From Rhodanobacter sp. A1T4 (lineage in GTDB: Bacteria > Pseudomonadota > Gammaproteobacteria > Xanthomonadales > Rhodanobacteraceae): a stretch of 64,000 nt of DNA. Under the pieces are notes generated by a model. It saw only the letters and a list, made by a program, of their open reading frames with translations, was not told the DNA's origin and searched no databases. This document shows, piece after piece, positions 27,214 through 35,644 of the stretch. The first letter of the stretch is position 1. Each line of letters opens with the position of its first letter. Where the stretch lies: assembly GCF_014207185.1 (NCBI RefSeq), contig NZ_JACHCP010000004.1, positions 310,001 to 374,000 on the forward strand, written 5' to 3'. Both the position numbers and the translations under genes were made by a program.

Positions 27214-27861
27214 TTACGGCAACATCCGTCCCAGCACCGCGTGGCGATCGATCCACTGATGCTTGAGCGCACCGGCGATGTGCAAAGCCAGCACCACATA
27301 AAGCGCATAGCCGCACCATGTATGCAGCGTGCCCAACTGGGTATGCAGTTGGTCCTTTAGCGCCGGATCGAGATGCATCAGAAAGCCAAGGCGCGGCCAA
27401 GGCACGAGCCCGAACAGATGCATCGGATGCGTCGCGGCGGCGCTCCACGCCGAATCATGCATCCAACCGGTCAGCGGCAGCGCGAAAATCAGCACGTAGA
27501 GCGCGATATGTGCCGCATGCGCGGCCGTTTTCTCCCAGCCGGGAAACACAGCAGGTAGCGGCGGCGGCCGATGTGTGAATCGCCACAAGACGCGCGCGAT
27601 GGCGAGCCCAAGCACGGTGATGCCGATGGACTTGTGTGTATCGATGACAAAGCGCGCATCGGTATCCGAAAGCACCGACGTTGGCAGCAATGCGGCACTC
27701 AGCCCCAGGGCGATATTGGCAAGGATCAATAGCGCAATCGACCAGTGCAACAGCATCGCGACACGCGTGTATTTCAACGAATCATCGGCGACGGTGGTTG
27801 CCGAAGGAGGCAGCACATGCCGCGCGCGGGGAGAAGTTTGAATAGGTGGCGAGGTTTTCAC
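27214..27861 (-). CDS. Cytochrome b561 family protein
   Basis: A 215-residue di-haem membrane cytochrome of the bacterial b561 (CybB) family, which passes electrons in the inner membrane, for example from quinol. Four helices are visible, with the haem His residues in AMLLHWSIALL, IDTHKSIGITVLGLAIARVLWR, AHAAHIALYVLIFALPLTGW and LHTWCGYALYVVLALHIAGALKH. The start is a GTG at 27861 with a 35-residue polar N-terminal extension rich in Pro, Ser and Arg; no strong ribosome-binding site is visible, so the start is uncertain. It lies 104 bases upstream of the glycosyltransferase. Confidence 0.9.
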   Translation of the reverse strand: MKTSPPIQTSPRARHVLPPSATTVADDSLKYTRVAMLLHWSIALLILANIALGLSAALLPTSVLSDTDARFVIDTHKSIGITVLGLAIARVLWRFTHRPPPLPAVFPGWEKTAAHAAHIALYVLIFALPLTGWMHDSAWSAAATHPMHLFGLVPWPRLGFLMHLDPALKDQLHTQLGTLHTWCGYALYVVLALHIAGALKHQWIDRHAVLGRMLP

Positions 27862-28041
27862 GACGATCTGCTGTGAGAGGGCAATGGCTGATCAGATCAG
27901 CGTGGGATTGGCTGTCCGGATATTGGGAGGCGGTCAGTGCAAAATGGGGGGGCGTCGTGACGCACCAACATTAAACGTCTCGGGCTGACTCGCTTGTTAC
28001 GACTTGTAAGTTCAAACGTCGCTATCTGGAGTGGGTTGACA

Positions 28042-29085
28042 TTAGCGAGCGTAAGGCATTCGATCTCGCGAGATGGCGAGCACCTGATCAACGGCATCGA
28101 TGACTGCTTGCGGGCGATCCAGCTGAATGAAGTGCCCCGTGTTCGGGACTAACTCGTTGACGCCGCGTGTCGACATGGCGGCAACTTCATTATGCATTTG
28201 TTCCCAAATCAGGGTGCGCTGATTTCTTATCTCCTGGGTCTCATCCTTTCCCTTGGGGAACGGCGTATGCGTCATGACTATGATCGGCATATCACCGAAA
28301 CTGCGGCGGGTTGCCCGGGTCTCGTCCGCGCTCTTGTAAAAGATATTTTCCTTCTCGGATAAGACTGCACTTTGCCATCCAGGTGTCGTGCTGATCCGGA
28401 TTTTCACGTCATTGATGGCTTGGCTCATGTATGGGTCGGGGTCAGGGATGCATGTTTTATAGGCCGGCGTGCCTTTGATGAACCCTTCCTTTGCTTCGTC
28501 GACGCAGAGCCGCGCTTGCTTTAGCGATGCCTCCCATTGTGCGTATCCATTCCAATTGTCGCTATCAATTTTCCACGAGCGCTGGGACTGGTCTTCGTGT
28601 GACGGATCGATCAACACAAGTCCAACCACCTCCGTGGGGTAGCGATCAGCAAAAACGCGCACGTTCATTCCGGCAGATGAGTGGCCAACCAGAATGTAGG
28701 GAGGCGCAATATGTGCTGCTTGGAGCAGGCGGTGAAGATCATCGGCAATGTTTAGCGTTGTACCCGGATGATCCGTAGGGTCGCTAAAGCCGAGTCCCGC
28801 GCGGTCGTAAGAGCAAGTCCGCGTTTTCTTCGCTAGACGAGGTTGCACCAGGCCCCAGGTGCTAGTCGATTCGCCAAGGCCAGCGTCGAAAATGATAGTC
28901 GGCGAACCTGATCCTCGACAGTAAAGATTCAAGCGTCGCCCATGGTCCACGTCGACGAGATGCTGGGGTTTTGTATAGACAGGATCGGTAACCAAGGGAC
29001 TCTTGGGTGCCTCTTGAGCATGTGCTTGGCTCGCGATAGCCAAGCACAGCAAAGAGACTATCGTTGCGACGTAACGATTACTCAT
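28042..29085 (-). CDS. Exported alpha/beta hydrolase
   Basis: A 347-residue hydrolase with a signal peptide (about 1-23, ending AHA) and a good AGGGGA site before the ATG. The nucleophile elbow is LVGHSSAGMN (Ser136), in which the last position of the usual G-x-S-x-G is Ala. An oxyanion-type motif DAGLGESTSTW lies at about 67, and the catalytic His is in PNTGHFIQLDRP near residue 320. These place it with esterase/lipase-like hydrolases of the AB hydrolase-1 group. Substrate unknown. It stands apart from its neighbours, with 180 bases downstream free of recognisable features. Confidence 0.86.
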   Translation of the reverse strand: MSNRYVATIVSLLCLAIASQAHAQEAPKSPLVTDPVYTKPQHLVDVDHGRRLNLYCRGSGSPTIIFDAGLGESTSTWGLVQPRLAKKTRTCSYDRAGLGFSDPTDHPGTTLNIADDLHRLLQAAHIAPPYILVGHSSAGMNVRVFADRYPTEVVGLVLIDPSHEDQSQRSWKIDSDNWNGYAQWEASLKQARLCVDEAKEGFIKGTPAYKTCIPDPDPYMSQAINDVKIRISTTPGWQSAVLSEKENIFYKSADETRATRRSFGDMPIIVMTHTPFPKGKDETQEIRNQRTLIWEQMHNEVAAMSTRGVNELVPNTGHFIQLDRPQAVIDAVDQVLAISRDRMPYAR

Positions 29086-29220
29086 ACTTCCCCTGGCTAG
29101 CTATGCCGCTGATTGATGCCGGAGTGTGCCACGTGCGGAGATTTGGTTGGGCCCACTGCCTGCGGGTCAGCGAGCAGTTTTCGGCCGCCTGCTCAGGCGC
29201 TGATGCCCTCAATCGCTCGT

Positions 29221-30771
29221 CTATACCAGTGTCGCGCCTGATTCGACTATAGCGCCAGATCTTCCGGGCTTTGCGAGTAATGCGAACACCACGAGCGACG
29301 ATATAAGGGTGATTGCCACAAGCAGATGGAGAAGTGTTTTGAACGCCTCTCCGTATTGCGTGACCATGATCGCGCGGCTGATACCGGGTAGCTGCAGAAC
29401 GGCATGCGCAAGATTGCCTGACGACAGGCTTGCGCTCGCCTCGCTGATCGGTGTGCCGATGCGCGCGTTTTCGTCTGTCAATAGTTGACTGAGCCTGGAT
29501 TGCGTCAATGCAGCGAGGACGGCAGTGACGATGGCCAGCGCGATGCCCTCTCCCGCAACCCGGGTAGTGCTGAAAATGCCGGTCGCCATGCCCGCGCGAT
29601 CTTTCGGCACTACGCTTACCGATAGTCCATCCATCAGACCCCAGGGTAATCCGGTGCCGCATCCAATCATCAGCATCGGCAACACGAGTGCGCTTCCTGT
29701 CTCGCGAATGCCGACGCGGCCAAGCAGATAAAGCCCCGCCGCTGCGATAAGCAGTCCGGTGCCGGAAAGTACACCGGGGGAAAGCCAGCGGGTGAGCCAC
29801 GAGGCGAGTGATGGAACGACCAGCATCGGTGCCGACAAAGCAAGCATGAGTATGCCGGCGTCTATTTCACTGAGGCCGTTCACGCCAATAAATCGAAGTG
29901 GCAGCAGCACGAGCAGCACGATGTAGCAGTAGCAGGTGCCAATCGGAAGAATTTGCACGCCGATAAATCGCGGATAGCGGAATAGCGCCAGATCAAGCAT
30001 TGGCCGTTTTACCCGACGCTCGACGATCACGAAGAGCGCCGCAAAAATGGCTGAAGCGATCAGCAGGCTCAGTACGATGGCGCTGTTCCAACGATGATCG
30101 GTTGCTTCAACGATGCCACTGGTAAGCAAAACCAAGGTCATGGTGAAAGTGGTCGCGCCCGGAAGGTCGAGCCCTGAAGCTTGCGGATCACGCGATTCGT
30201 GCATGCGCGGTACGCCGAAAAGGAGTGCCGCTATCGCCACCGCGGAGATAAACAGAAAGATCGAACGCCATCCCCAATGCTCGATAAGAAAACCCGCGAG
30301 TAGCGGGCCAAAGGCCAGCCCTGTGCCGAAACTCGTGCCGAGCATGCTGAAGGCACGTGTGCGGGCTTGACCTTCAAACACTTGAGCAAGCGCTGCCGAT
30401 CCTCCCGAAAGTGCCGCCGCCGCGGCTAGGCCTTGCAGTGCACGTAGTACGTCAATCCAGAATACCGACGGAGCGGCGGCCAGCATCAGCGATAGCAGCG
30501 CAAATGCGCCCACGCCAGTGGCAAAAAGCCTCTTTCGCCCATAGGCGTCAGCCAAGGCGCCGGCAGCCATCAACGAGCTGCCAAAGGCCAGCATGAAAGC
30601 GTTGGTAATCCAGATCAGGCTGGTGGTGCTTCCGCCGAGCTGTCTCCCGATGATGGGTGTGGCCACTGCGCCGGCTGAAAAACTCAGCGGCAGAATCAGG
30701 GCAGCCAGGCAGATGGCAGCGAGAATAAGCAGCGAAGCTTTCTGCGAAAGATTGTTCGGTTGACTGGACAT
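29221..30771 (-). CDS. MFS drug-efflux transporter, 14-helix DHA2 type
   Basis: A 516-residue major facilitator with about 14 hydrophobic helices, as in EmrB/QacA-type proton-driven drug exporters. Features include the loop 2-3 motif GALADAYGRKRLFATG (motif A), motif C-like GTGLAFGPLLAGFLIEHWGW in helix 5, and a large central segment ending with an Arg/Lys stretch (VERRVKRPML). The ATG at 30771 is chosen because the upstream extension is not conserved-looking. It is transcribed divergently from a LysR regulator 112 bases away, the classic layout of a regulated efflux pump. Substrate cannot be told. Confidence 0.9.
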   Translation of the reverse strand: MSSQPNNLSQKASLLILAAICLAALILPLSFSAGAVATPIIGRQLGGSTTSLIWITNAFMLAFGSSLMAAGALADAYGRKRLFATGVGAFALLSLMLAAAPSVFWIDVLRALQGLAAAAALSGGSAALAQVFEGQARTRAFSMLGTSFGTGLAFGPLLAGFLIEHWGWRSIFLFISAVAIAALLFGVPRMHESRDPQASGLDLPGATTFTMTLVLLTSGIVEATDHRWNSAIVLSLLIASAIFAALFVIVERRVKRPMLDLALFRYPRFIGVQILPIGTCYCYIVLLVLLPLRFIGVNGLSEIDAGILMLALSAPMLVVPSLASWLTRWLSPGVLSGTGLLIAAAGLYLLGRVGIRETGSALVLPMLMIGCGTGLPWGLMDGLSVSVVPKDRAGMATGIFSTTRVAGEGIALAIVTAVLAALTQSRLSQLLTDENARIGTPISEASASLSSGNLAHAVLQLPGISRAIMVTQYGEAFKTLLHLLVAITLISSLVVFALLAKPGRSGAIVESGATLV

Positions 30772-30883
30772 GGCGATATTCCGGACTGTGGAAAGACGGC
30801 GGTGATTGATCACCTGGCAGCCATTGCCATGCTATAGATGCACTAATGATCAATAATCAGCTCAAATTTCCGAGTACTACGGA

Positions 30884-31792
30884 ATGAAACGCTCGAATAA
30901 ACCAATCGAAAGCCTCGGCCGCGTTACCGCCTTTGTGCAGACCGCCGAGAGCCTCAGCTTTGTGGGTGCGAGTCGGATATTGGGTGTTTCGGCGTCTGCC
31001 GTCGGCAAGACCGTCGCCAGACTGGAACAGACGCTGGGTGTGCGACTGTTCCAGCGCAGCACGAGAACCGTCCGGCTCACGACCGAGGGCGAGCTTTTCT
31101 ACGAGCGCTGCCGCAAGGTGCTCGATGATTTGCATGATGCCGAGGCGATGCTCTTGCAGTCGTCCGAGCAACCGCGGGGACGACTGCGCGTGAGTTTGCC
31201 GACCATCGGCTATCGCTTCCTGGTGCCTCATCTCGCCGAATTTCATCGGCTCTATCCGGAGATCGAGCTCGACCTCGACTTCAGCGACCGGCTGGTCGAC
31301 ATCATCGATGATGGTTTTGACGCTGTGATCCGCAGTGGCGACCTGGCGGATTCGCGATTGATGTCCAAACGACTGGGACCATTCCACTTCGTGCTTTGCG
31401 CGGCTCCGCATTACATTGCGAAACACGGCACGCCAAAAAATATCGTGGACTTGGGCGACCACTCCTGCTTGCAGTTCCGTTTCCCGACTAGCGGAAAAAT
31501 TCGAGGTTGGCCATTTCCGGATGAAACGCGATCACCGCAGCGAAGTCAGTCGTCGTTGCTCACTTGCAGCAATATGGAGGCGATTCGTGCACTGGCGATC
31601 GAAGGTCTTGGCCTGGGTTACATGCCGGACTTTCTCGCCAGCGATGCGATCGAGGAAGGGCTGCTTGAGCGCATTCCGCTGGAGCTGCCAAAAGACGAAG
31701 GGCAATTCTCGGTACTCTGGCCGTCAAGCCATCAGCTGTCGCCAAAGATCCGAGTGTTCGTCGACTTTGTATCGTCCCGCCTTTTCAAATAG
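30884..31792 (+). CDS. LysR-family transcriptional regulator
   Basis: A 302-residue regulator with an N-terminal winged helix (TAFVQTAESLSFVGASRILG, then SASAVGKTVARLE and LFQRSTRTVRLTTEG) and a periplasmic-binding-like effector domain from about residue 95. This is the CrgA/YhjC-like subgroup with short inducer domain. It is transcribed away from the DHA2 exporter; the 112-base gap holds AT-rich stretches with T-N11-A type half-sites (for example near the ATGATCAATAATCAG at about 30845). Its 3' end overlaps the convergent MFS gene by 8 bases. Likely controls the exporter; inducer unknown. Confidence 0.92.
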   Translation: MKRSNKPIESLGRVTAFVQTAESLSFVGASRILGVSASAVGKTVARLEQTLGVRLFQRSTRTVRLTTEGELFYERCRKVLDDLHDAEAMLLQSSEQPRGRLRVSLPTIGYRFLVPHLAEFHRLYPEIELDLDFSDRLVDIIDDGFDAVIRSGDLADSRLMSKRLGPFHFVLCAAPHYIAKHGTPKNIVDLGDHSCLQFRFPTSGKIRGWPFPDETRSPQRSQSSLLTCSNMEAIRALAIEGLGLGYMPDFLASDAIEEGLLERIPLELPKDEGQFSVLWPSSHQLSPKIRVFVDFVSSRLFK

Positions 31793-33074
31793 CCCCGCTG
31801 ATTGACTCGCTCAGCGCTTCGCCGTTGTCGATGCTGAAGCGAATGCGTCTGCCATCCATCCGTACGCGCAATTGTCGGTATTTGGTGAGGTAACGAAGCC
31901 CGATAATGGCCGCCACCAGGCCAGCGGCGGCGCCGACGGCAAGCGCCCAGCGGGGGCCGAAGGTGTCTGCCACCCAGCCGACGATTGGCGCACCGATCGG
32001 TGTGCCACCGAGTGCGATCGCCATCACGATCGCCATGACGCGGCCACGCATCGCGGGATCGGTAGACAGTTGCACGGTGCTGATCACGGTGGTGGTGAAT
32101 GTTTGTGCGGATACGCCAATGATTACGAGGGCGCCGCCGAACAGCCAATAGGTTGGCATGACCGCAGCGACGGCCAGGCCCAGGCCGAAAACGGCCGAAG
32201 CGACAAAAACCAGCGCGACGTGCGCTTTGGCGCGCTGGGCGGCGAGCAGGGCGCCAGCGACTGAGCCGATCGCCATGATCGACGTCAGCAAACCGTATTC
32301 GCTGGCGCCCGCGTGAAACGCCGTGATCGACATGGTCGAAATATAGATCGGAAAGTTGAGACCGAATGTGCCGACAAACAACAGCATGAACAGCACGGAT
32401 TTCAGATCGGATCGATGCCAGACGTAGCGGAACCCTTCGACCAGACTCCCGCGCGTACGCACGGCCCTTGCGCCGCGATGAAGCTGGTCCACGCGAAGCA
32501 GGCACAGCGAAACAATTACCGCAGCGTAAGAGACAGCGTTGATCAGAAACACCCATCCCGTACCGACACCAGCGATCAGCAAGCCGGCGACGGCAGGGCC
32601 GATCATCCGTGCCGCGTTGAACGAAGTGGAGTTCAACCCCACCGCGTTCGACAAATCCGCTTCGCCCACCAGCTCGGAGACAAAGGTCTGCCGCGCCGGT
32701 GCATCAAACGCGGCCGCGCAGCCGAGCAGGAAAGCGAACACGTATACATGCCATAACTGCACCAGACCCGTGATGGTCAGAATGCCCAGGCCGAGTGCCA
32801 GCAAGCCCATCGTCGCCTGTGTCGTGAGCAGCAGCTTGCGTCGGTCGAGATGGTCGGCTGCAAAGCCGCTGAATGGAAGCATCAGCAGCTGTGGTCCGAA
32901 CTGCAAACCCATCACGATGCCGACAGCGGTCGCGTTGTGATGCGTTAACTGGGTCAGAACGATCCAGTCCTGCGCCGTGCGCTGCATCCATGTGCCCACA
33001 TTGGATACGATCGCACCGCTGGCCCAAAGCCGGTAATTGCGGTTGCGCAGCGAGCGGAAGGTGCCTGTTGTCAC
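31785..33074 (-). CDS. MFS transporter, DHA3/EntS-like
   Basis: A 429-residue twelve-helix major facilitator resembling the enterobactin exporter (EntS)/macrolide-efflux group. It begins with RNRNYRLWASGAIVSNVGTW and has motif A as DHLDRRKLLL, plus PARQTFVSELVGEADLSNAV, typical of this group. The start is GTG at 33074, three bases after the stop of the upstream membrane protein. It is the last gene of a three-gene run (isochorismatase-like hydrolase, small membrane protein, MFS) with a MarR gene upstream. It may export an aromatic or siderophore-like compound, but that is inference. Confidence 0.87.
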   Translation of the reverse strand: MTTGTFRSLRNRNYRLWASGAIVSNVGTWMQRTAQDWIVLTQLTHHNATAVGIVMGLQFGPQLLMLPFSGFAADHLDRRKLLLTTQATMGLLALGLGILTITGLVQLWHVYVFAFLLGCAAAFDAPARQTFVSELVGEADLSNAVGLNSTSFNAARMIGPAVAGLLIAGVGTGWVFLINAVSYAAVIVSLCLLRVDQLHRGARAVRTRGSLVEGFRYVWHRSDLKSVLFMLLFVGTFGLNFPIYISTMSITAFHAGASEYGLLTSIMAIGSVAGALLAAQRAKAHVALVFVASAVFGLGLAVAAVMPTYWLFGGALVIIGVSAQTFTTTVISTVQLSTDPAMRGRVMAIVMAIALGGTPIGAPIVGWVADTFGPRWALAVGAAAGLVAAIIGLRYLTKYRQLRVRMDGRRIRFSIDNGEALSESISGAI

Positions 33075-33077
33075 TCG

Positions 33078-33407
33078 TCATTTGCCCTTGGGCAGATTGC
33101 CGCCATGAAAGCGCCCGAAGCGGCGTGCCATCAGCACGCCCATCAGAATCATGCCCAGCCCCAAAGCCGCTGCGTGATCTGTAGCCCGCAAGTCAAAGTC
33201 ACCGACGCGCAAGAGAAGCAAGTAGCTGAAGATCAGATTCAGAAATCCCCACAGCACGTTGACTGTCGATGATGAGAGTCCTTCGCCGGGAGGCTTGGCG
33301 AATGGGCTCTGAAAGGGCCGGCCCATCATGCCGCTGACAAAATGCGGGACGGCATTGCTCAGAAAGGCACCGCCAAAAAACCATGCCAGGTAGTGAGTCC
33401 ATGCCAT
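33078..33407 (-). CDS. Small conserved membrane protein
   Basis: A 109-residue protein with about three hydrophobic segments (2-20, 47-68, 76-96). It contains SNAVPHFVSGMMGRPFQSP and a PPGEGLSSSTVNVLWG stretch that I recall as a conserved but uncharacterised bacterial family. It starts 2 bases after the isochorismatase-like gene and ends 3 bases before the MFS start, so the three are translationally linked. No function can be assigned. Confidence 0.7.
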   Translation of the reverse strand: MAWTHYLAWFFGGAFLSNAVPHFVSGMMGRPFQSPFAKPPGEGLSSSTVNVLWGFLNLIFSYLLLLRVGDFDLRATDHAAALGLGMILMGVLMARRFGRFHGGNLPKGK

Positions 33408-33409
33408 GA

Positions 33410-33970
33410 TCAGGCGCTCCTTGCCAGCAGATCGATGACATCCTGCGTGGAGCCGGTTTCCGCGATCCTCGGGAAAATACGGGTGATGCTGTGGGTGTGC
33501 TCGTCGAGGCTACGATCGGTCATCGCATCGCTAACCAGCGTGACGTTGAAGCCGTTCTCATACGCATGACGCGCGGTCGACTCGACGCCGGAACTGGTGG
33601 CAACGCCGACGATCACCACCTGCGTGACGCCTTGCTTCTTCAGGTATTCATCCAGGTCGGTACCGGTGAATGCGCCGCGGGTCTGCTTGGTCACCAGATG
33701 ATCCTGTGGTTGCTGATTGAGTTCGGGAATGAGGTCGGCCCAACCCGGGGGGAACTCACCGCGATGGCGCGACTGCTCCACGCGGCCCGGTGAAACACCC
33801 GTCACATTGACGAGCACCACCGGCAGGTCACGGTGGCGGAATGCCGCAAGCAGGGCGCAGGAGTGTTTGATGATGTCGCCGATCGGGTGCGCCGTGGGCA
33901 GGCCGACGATGCCTTTCTGCAGATCGATGACAATCAATGCGATGTTCTTGTCCAGCGTGGTGAGCGCCAT
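33410..33970 (-). CDS. Isochorismatase-like hydrolase
   Basis: A 186-residue cysteine-hydrolase-fold protein. The catalytic Asp is in ALIVIDLQKGIVG (Asp16), the Lys is in TKQTRGAFTGT, and the nucleophile loop reads VGVATSSGVESTARHAYENG. The position that is Cys in nicotinamidases and carbamoylsarcosine hydrolases is Gly here, as in true isochorismatases of the PhzD/EntB kind (from memory), so vinyl-ether hydrolysis is more likely than amide hydrolysis. GGAGAA precedes the ATG at 33970. It heads the hydrolase-membrane protein-MFS run downstream of marR. Confidence 0.87.
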   Translation of the reverse strand: MALTTLDKNIALIVIDLQKGIVGLPTAHPIGDIIKHSCALLAAFRHRDLPVVLVNVTGVSPGRVEQSRHRGEFPPGWADLIPELNQQPQDHLVTKQTRGAFTGTDLDEYLKKQGVTQVVIVGVATSSGVESTARHAYENGFNVTLVSDAMTDRSLDEHTHSITRIFPRIAETGSTQDVIDLLARSA

Positions 33971-34018
33971 GGGCTTCTCCGTTGGTGATCTTGCATACAT
34001 GACAAATGGGCGACGAAG

Positions 34019-34088
34019 GTTGGGCTGAGCGCAGCGATGCCCAATGTTTCGTGAGGCCGATGTTGGGCATCGCTGTGCTCAACCCAAC
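34019..34088. repeat. REP-like long inverted repeat
   Basis: Two 26-base arms, 34019-34044 (GTTGGGCTGAGCGCAGCGAT start) and 34063-34088, match as inverted repeats at 24 of 26 positions around an 18-base loop. The GTTGGG-TGAGCG-AGCGA-CCCAA core recurs at 50032-50180, so it is a dispersed element, located between marR and the isochorismatase-like gene. Confidence 0.75.
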
Positions 34089-34104
34089 TCACAGAGGCAT
34101 GGGC

Positions 34105-34557
34105 CTACGAATCGACGAAGCGTTTGAGTAGCTCGACCGCAGCGCCAAGCTTTTCCTGTTCCCTCGTTGAGAACTTGGTGCTGATGGCGCGGAATAGCCA
34201 ATCTTCCCGCGCAGCGCGACCGGCCTTGATCTCTTTTCGACAAGCAGCGGTGAGTGATAGAAGGGTTTGTCGCCCGTCGGTCGGATGCGGCGCGCTGCTT
34301 ATATGTCCGGCTGCTTGCAGGGCGGATACCGTGGCACCCATGGATTGCGGGCGCACGCCATCGGCCTTGGCCAGCGCTGTTACCGTCGCCGAGCCGTCGC
34401 GCTCCAGATGAAGCAATACCGACTTTTGCGATGCGGTGAGATCGCTCGAGTGGGCTTGTTCGCGCAGTCGACGAATGAGCTGGCCGATCAGCACGCGCAG
34501 TTCTCCGGCTATCGCCAGCGCGCGGGCGCTATCGGGATCGCTGTGTTGATCGTTCAT
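34105..34557 (-). CDS. MarR-family transcriptional regulator
   Basis: A 150-residue winged-helix regulator. The DNA-binding region spans about 45-105, with SDLTASQKSVLLHLERDGS, TVTALAKADGVRPQSMGATV as recognition helix and the wing HPTDGRQTLLSLT (DxR signature). Helices at both ends would form the dimer interface. A perfect 10-base inverted repeat 26 bases upstream of its start (34583-34607) is the likely self-operator. Downstream on the same strand are the hydrolase-membrane protein-MFS genes, which it may repress, with a REP-like hairpin between. Confidence 0.92.
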   Translation of the reverse strand: MNDQHSDPDSARALAIAGELRVLIGQLIRRLREQAHSSDLTASQKSVLLHLERDGSATVTALAKADGVRPQSMGATVSALQAAGHISSAPHPTDGRQTLLSLTAACRKEIKAGRAAREDWLFRAISTKFSTREQEKLGAAVELLKRFVDS

Positions 34558-34582
34558 GCAATGTCCATCATTTAGTAAGCAA

Positions 34583-34607
34583 AACTACTAAGGTAAACTT
34601 AGTAGTT
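34583..34607. promoter_or_regulatory. Probable MarR operator
   Basis: AACTACTAAG, five bases, then CTTAGTAGTT: a perfect 10-base-pair palindrome with a 5-base spacer, immediately upstream of the marR start. Size and symmetry are typical of MarR-family operators. A further half-like TTTAGTAAG occurs at 34571-34579. Confidence 0.7.
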
Positions 34608-34894
34608 GAATAATCGGCTTCCGGTACACGACTGTCAAGCTGCGCAGCGGCGTCCGCCTGCAAAGACGAAGAATCTTGATGGCGCCGGCGACTGCCTTGC
34701 ACGACGTTAGCTTGAGCTTGACTGGCCGCAATAACGGCGCCATGAGGCGTTTGCATCGCACGACGGCAGGGTGCCGACACGTCCACCTATGGGCGCTGGC
34801 TGGCGTAAGCAATTCGGAAATTCATGCGTGAACCGATGGATTTTCGACGATGGATGCTGCATCTGTGCCTATGAATCGATGATATGTCTGTGTT
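34608..34894. other. Intergenic stretch between marR and the galactonate regulator
   Basis: No gene is supported here. Short open frames run in several frames, one of 74 residues on the minus strand, but none has a ribosome-binding site or a recognisable motif. The promoter of the downstream operon should lie in its last 50 bases, which become AT-rich. Confidence 0.4.
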
Positions 34895-34919
34895 ACAAAT
34901 CTATTTGTCCTACAAATAG
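34895..34919. promoter_or_regulatory. Overlapping palindromes: probable GntR (DgoR-like) operator
   Basis: ACAAAT-CT-ATTTGT (34895-34908) and CTATTTGT-CCT-ACAAATAG (34901-34919) are perfect inverted repeats that share their central ATTTGT. They end 14 bases before the regulator start, where a bound repressor would block initiation. Confidence 0.65.
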
Positions 34920-34933
34920 AAAAGCCTATTGTC

Positions 34934-35644
34934 ATGACCGCAAACGAGCCGCAACTCAATATCCACCGGCAGGTCGTCGACCAACTTGGGAAGATGATCG
35001 TGGGCGGTTCGTTGGTGCCTGGTGATCTACTTTCCAGCGAAGAGCAGCTGGCCGAGCAGTTGGCGGTCAGCCGCTCCGCGCTACGTGAGGCAATGAAGGT
35101 TCTTGGTGCCAAGGGCCTGATCGAGAGCCGGCAGAAAACCGGCGCGCGCGTGCGCGAACGCCGGTTCTGGCATCAACTGGATGCCAAGGTGCTTGAGTGG
35201 CGATTCGCCACCATGCCGACCAAGGCATTTGTCGCCGAACTGATCGAGATGCGCGAGATCATTGAACCGGCGGCCGCGGCCGCCGCCGCAAAAAAACGCG
35301 ACCGCGACCAGCTTGAGGCCATCGGCACGGCTTATCAGGCGATGGCCGATGCCTCCGATCGCGACGCGTGGGCCAAGGCCGACGTGGAATTTCACAGTGC
35401 CGTACTGAACGCGGCGAATAATGAGCTGATGAGCTCATTATTCAACGTCGTGGCCACGGCCTTGCACAGTTTTTTTCAGCTGTCTGCGCGCGCCGCGGTT
35501 GATTTTAAGTATTCGCTGCCGCAGCATTTCAACGTGTACGACGCCATCCGCAAGCGCAGTGCACTGCAGGCTCGCGCGGCCATGCAGCGGCTGGTCGACG
35601 ATTCACGGCGCCATCTTCGTCAAAGCGGCGGAGCAGCGGCATGA
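34934..35644 (+). CDS. dgoR: GntR/FadR-family regulator of galactonate catabolism (DgoR-like)
   Basis: A 236-residue regulator with an N-terminal GntR winged helix (about 10-75; VDQLGKMIVGGSLVPGDLLS, then SEEQLAEQLAVSRSALREAM) and a C-terminal all-helical FCD effector domain. That domain has the metal-ligand pattern Asp/His as in VEFHSAVLNAANNELM. It is the first gene of the galactonate operon and overlaps dgoK by four bases (ATGA), so repressor and enzymes are made together. By analogy with E. coli DgoR it should be released by D-galactonate or a downstream product. The symbol rests on context. Confidence 0.85.
   Translation: MTANEPQLNIHRQVVDQLGKMIVGGSLVPGDLLSSEEQLAEQLAVSRSALREAMKVLGAKGLIESRQKTGARVRERRFWHQLDAKVLEWRFATMPTKAFVAELIEMREIIEPAAAAAAAKKRDRDQLEAIGTAYQAMADASDRDAWAKADVEFHSAVLNAANNELMSSLFNVVATALHSFFQLSARAAVDFKYSLPQHFNVYDAIRKRSALQARAAMQRLVDDSRRHLRQSGGAAA

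Noticed and set aside
34588-34812. Minus-strand 74-codon frame between marR and the galactonate regulator
   Set aside because: No ribosome-binding site, no recognisable motif, and it overlaps the MarR operator.
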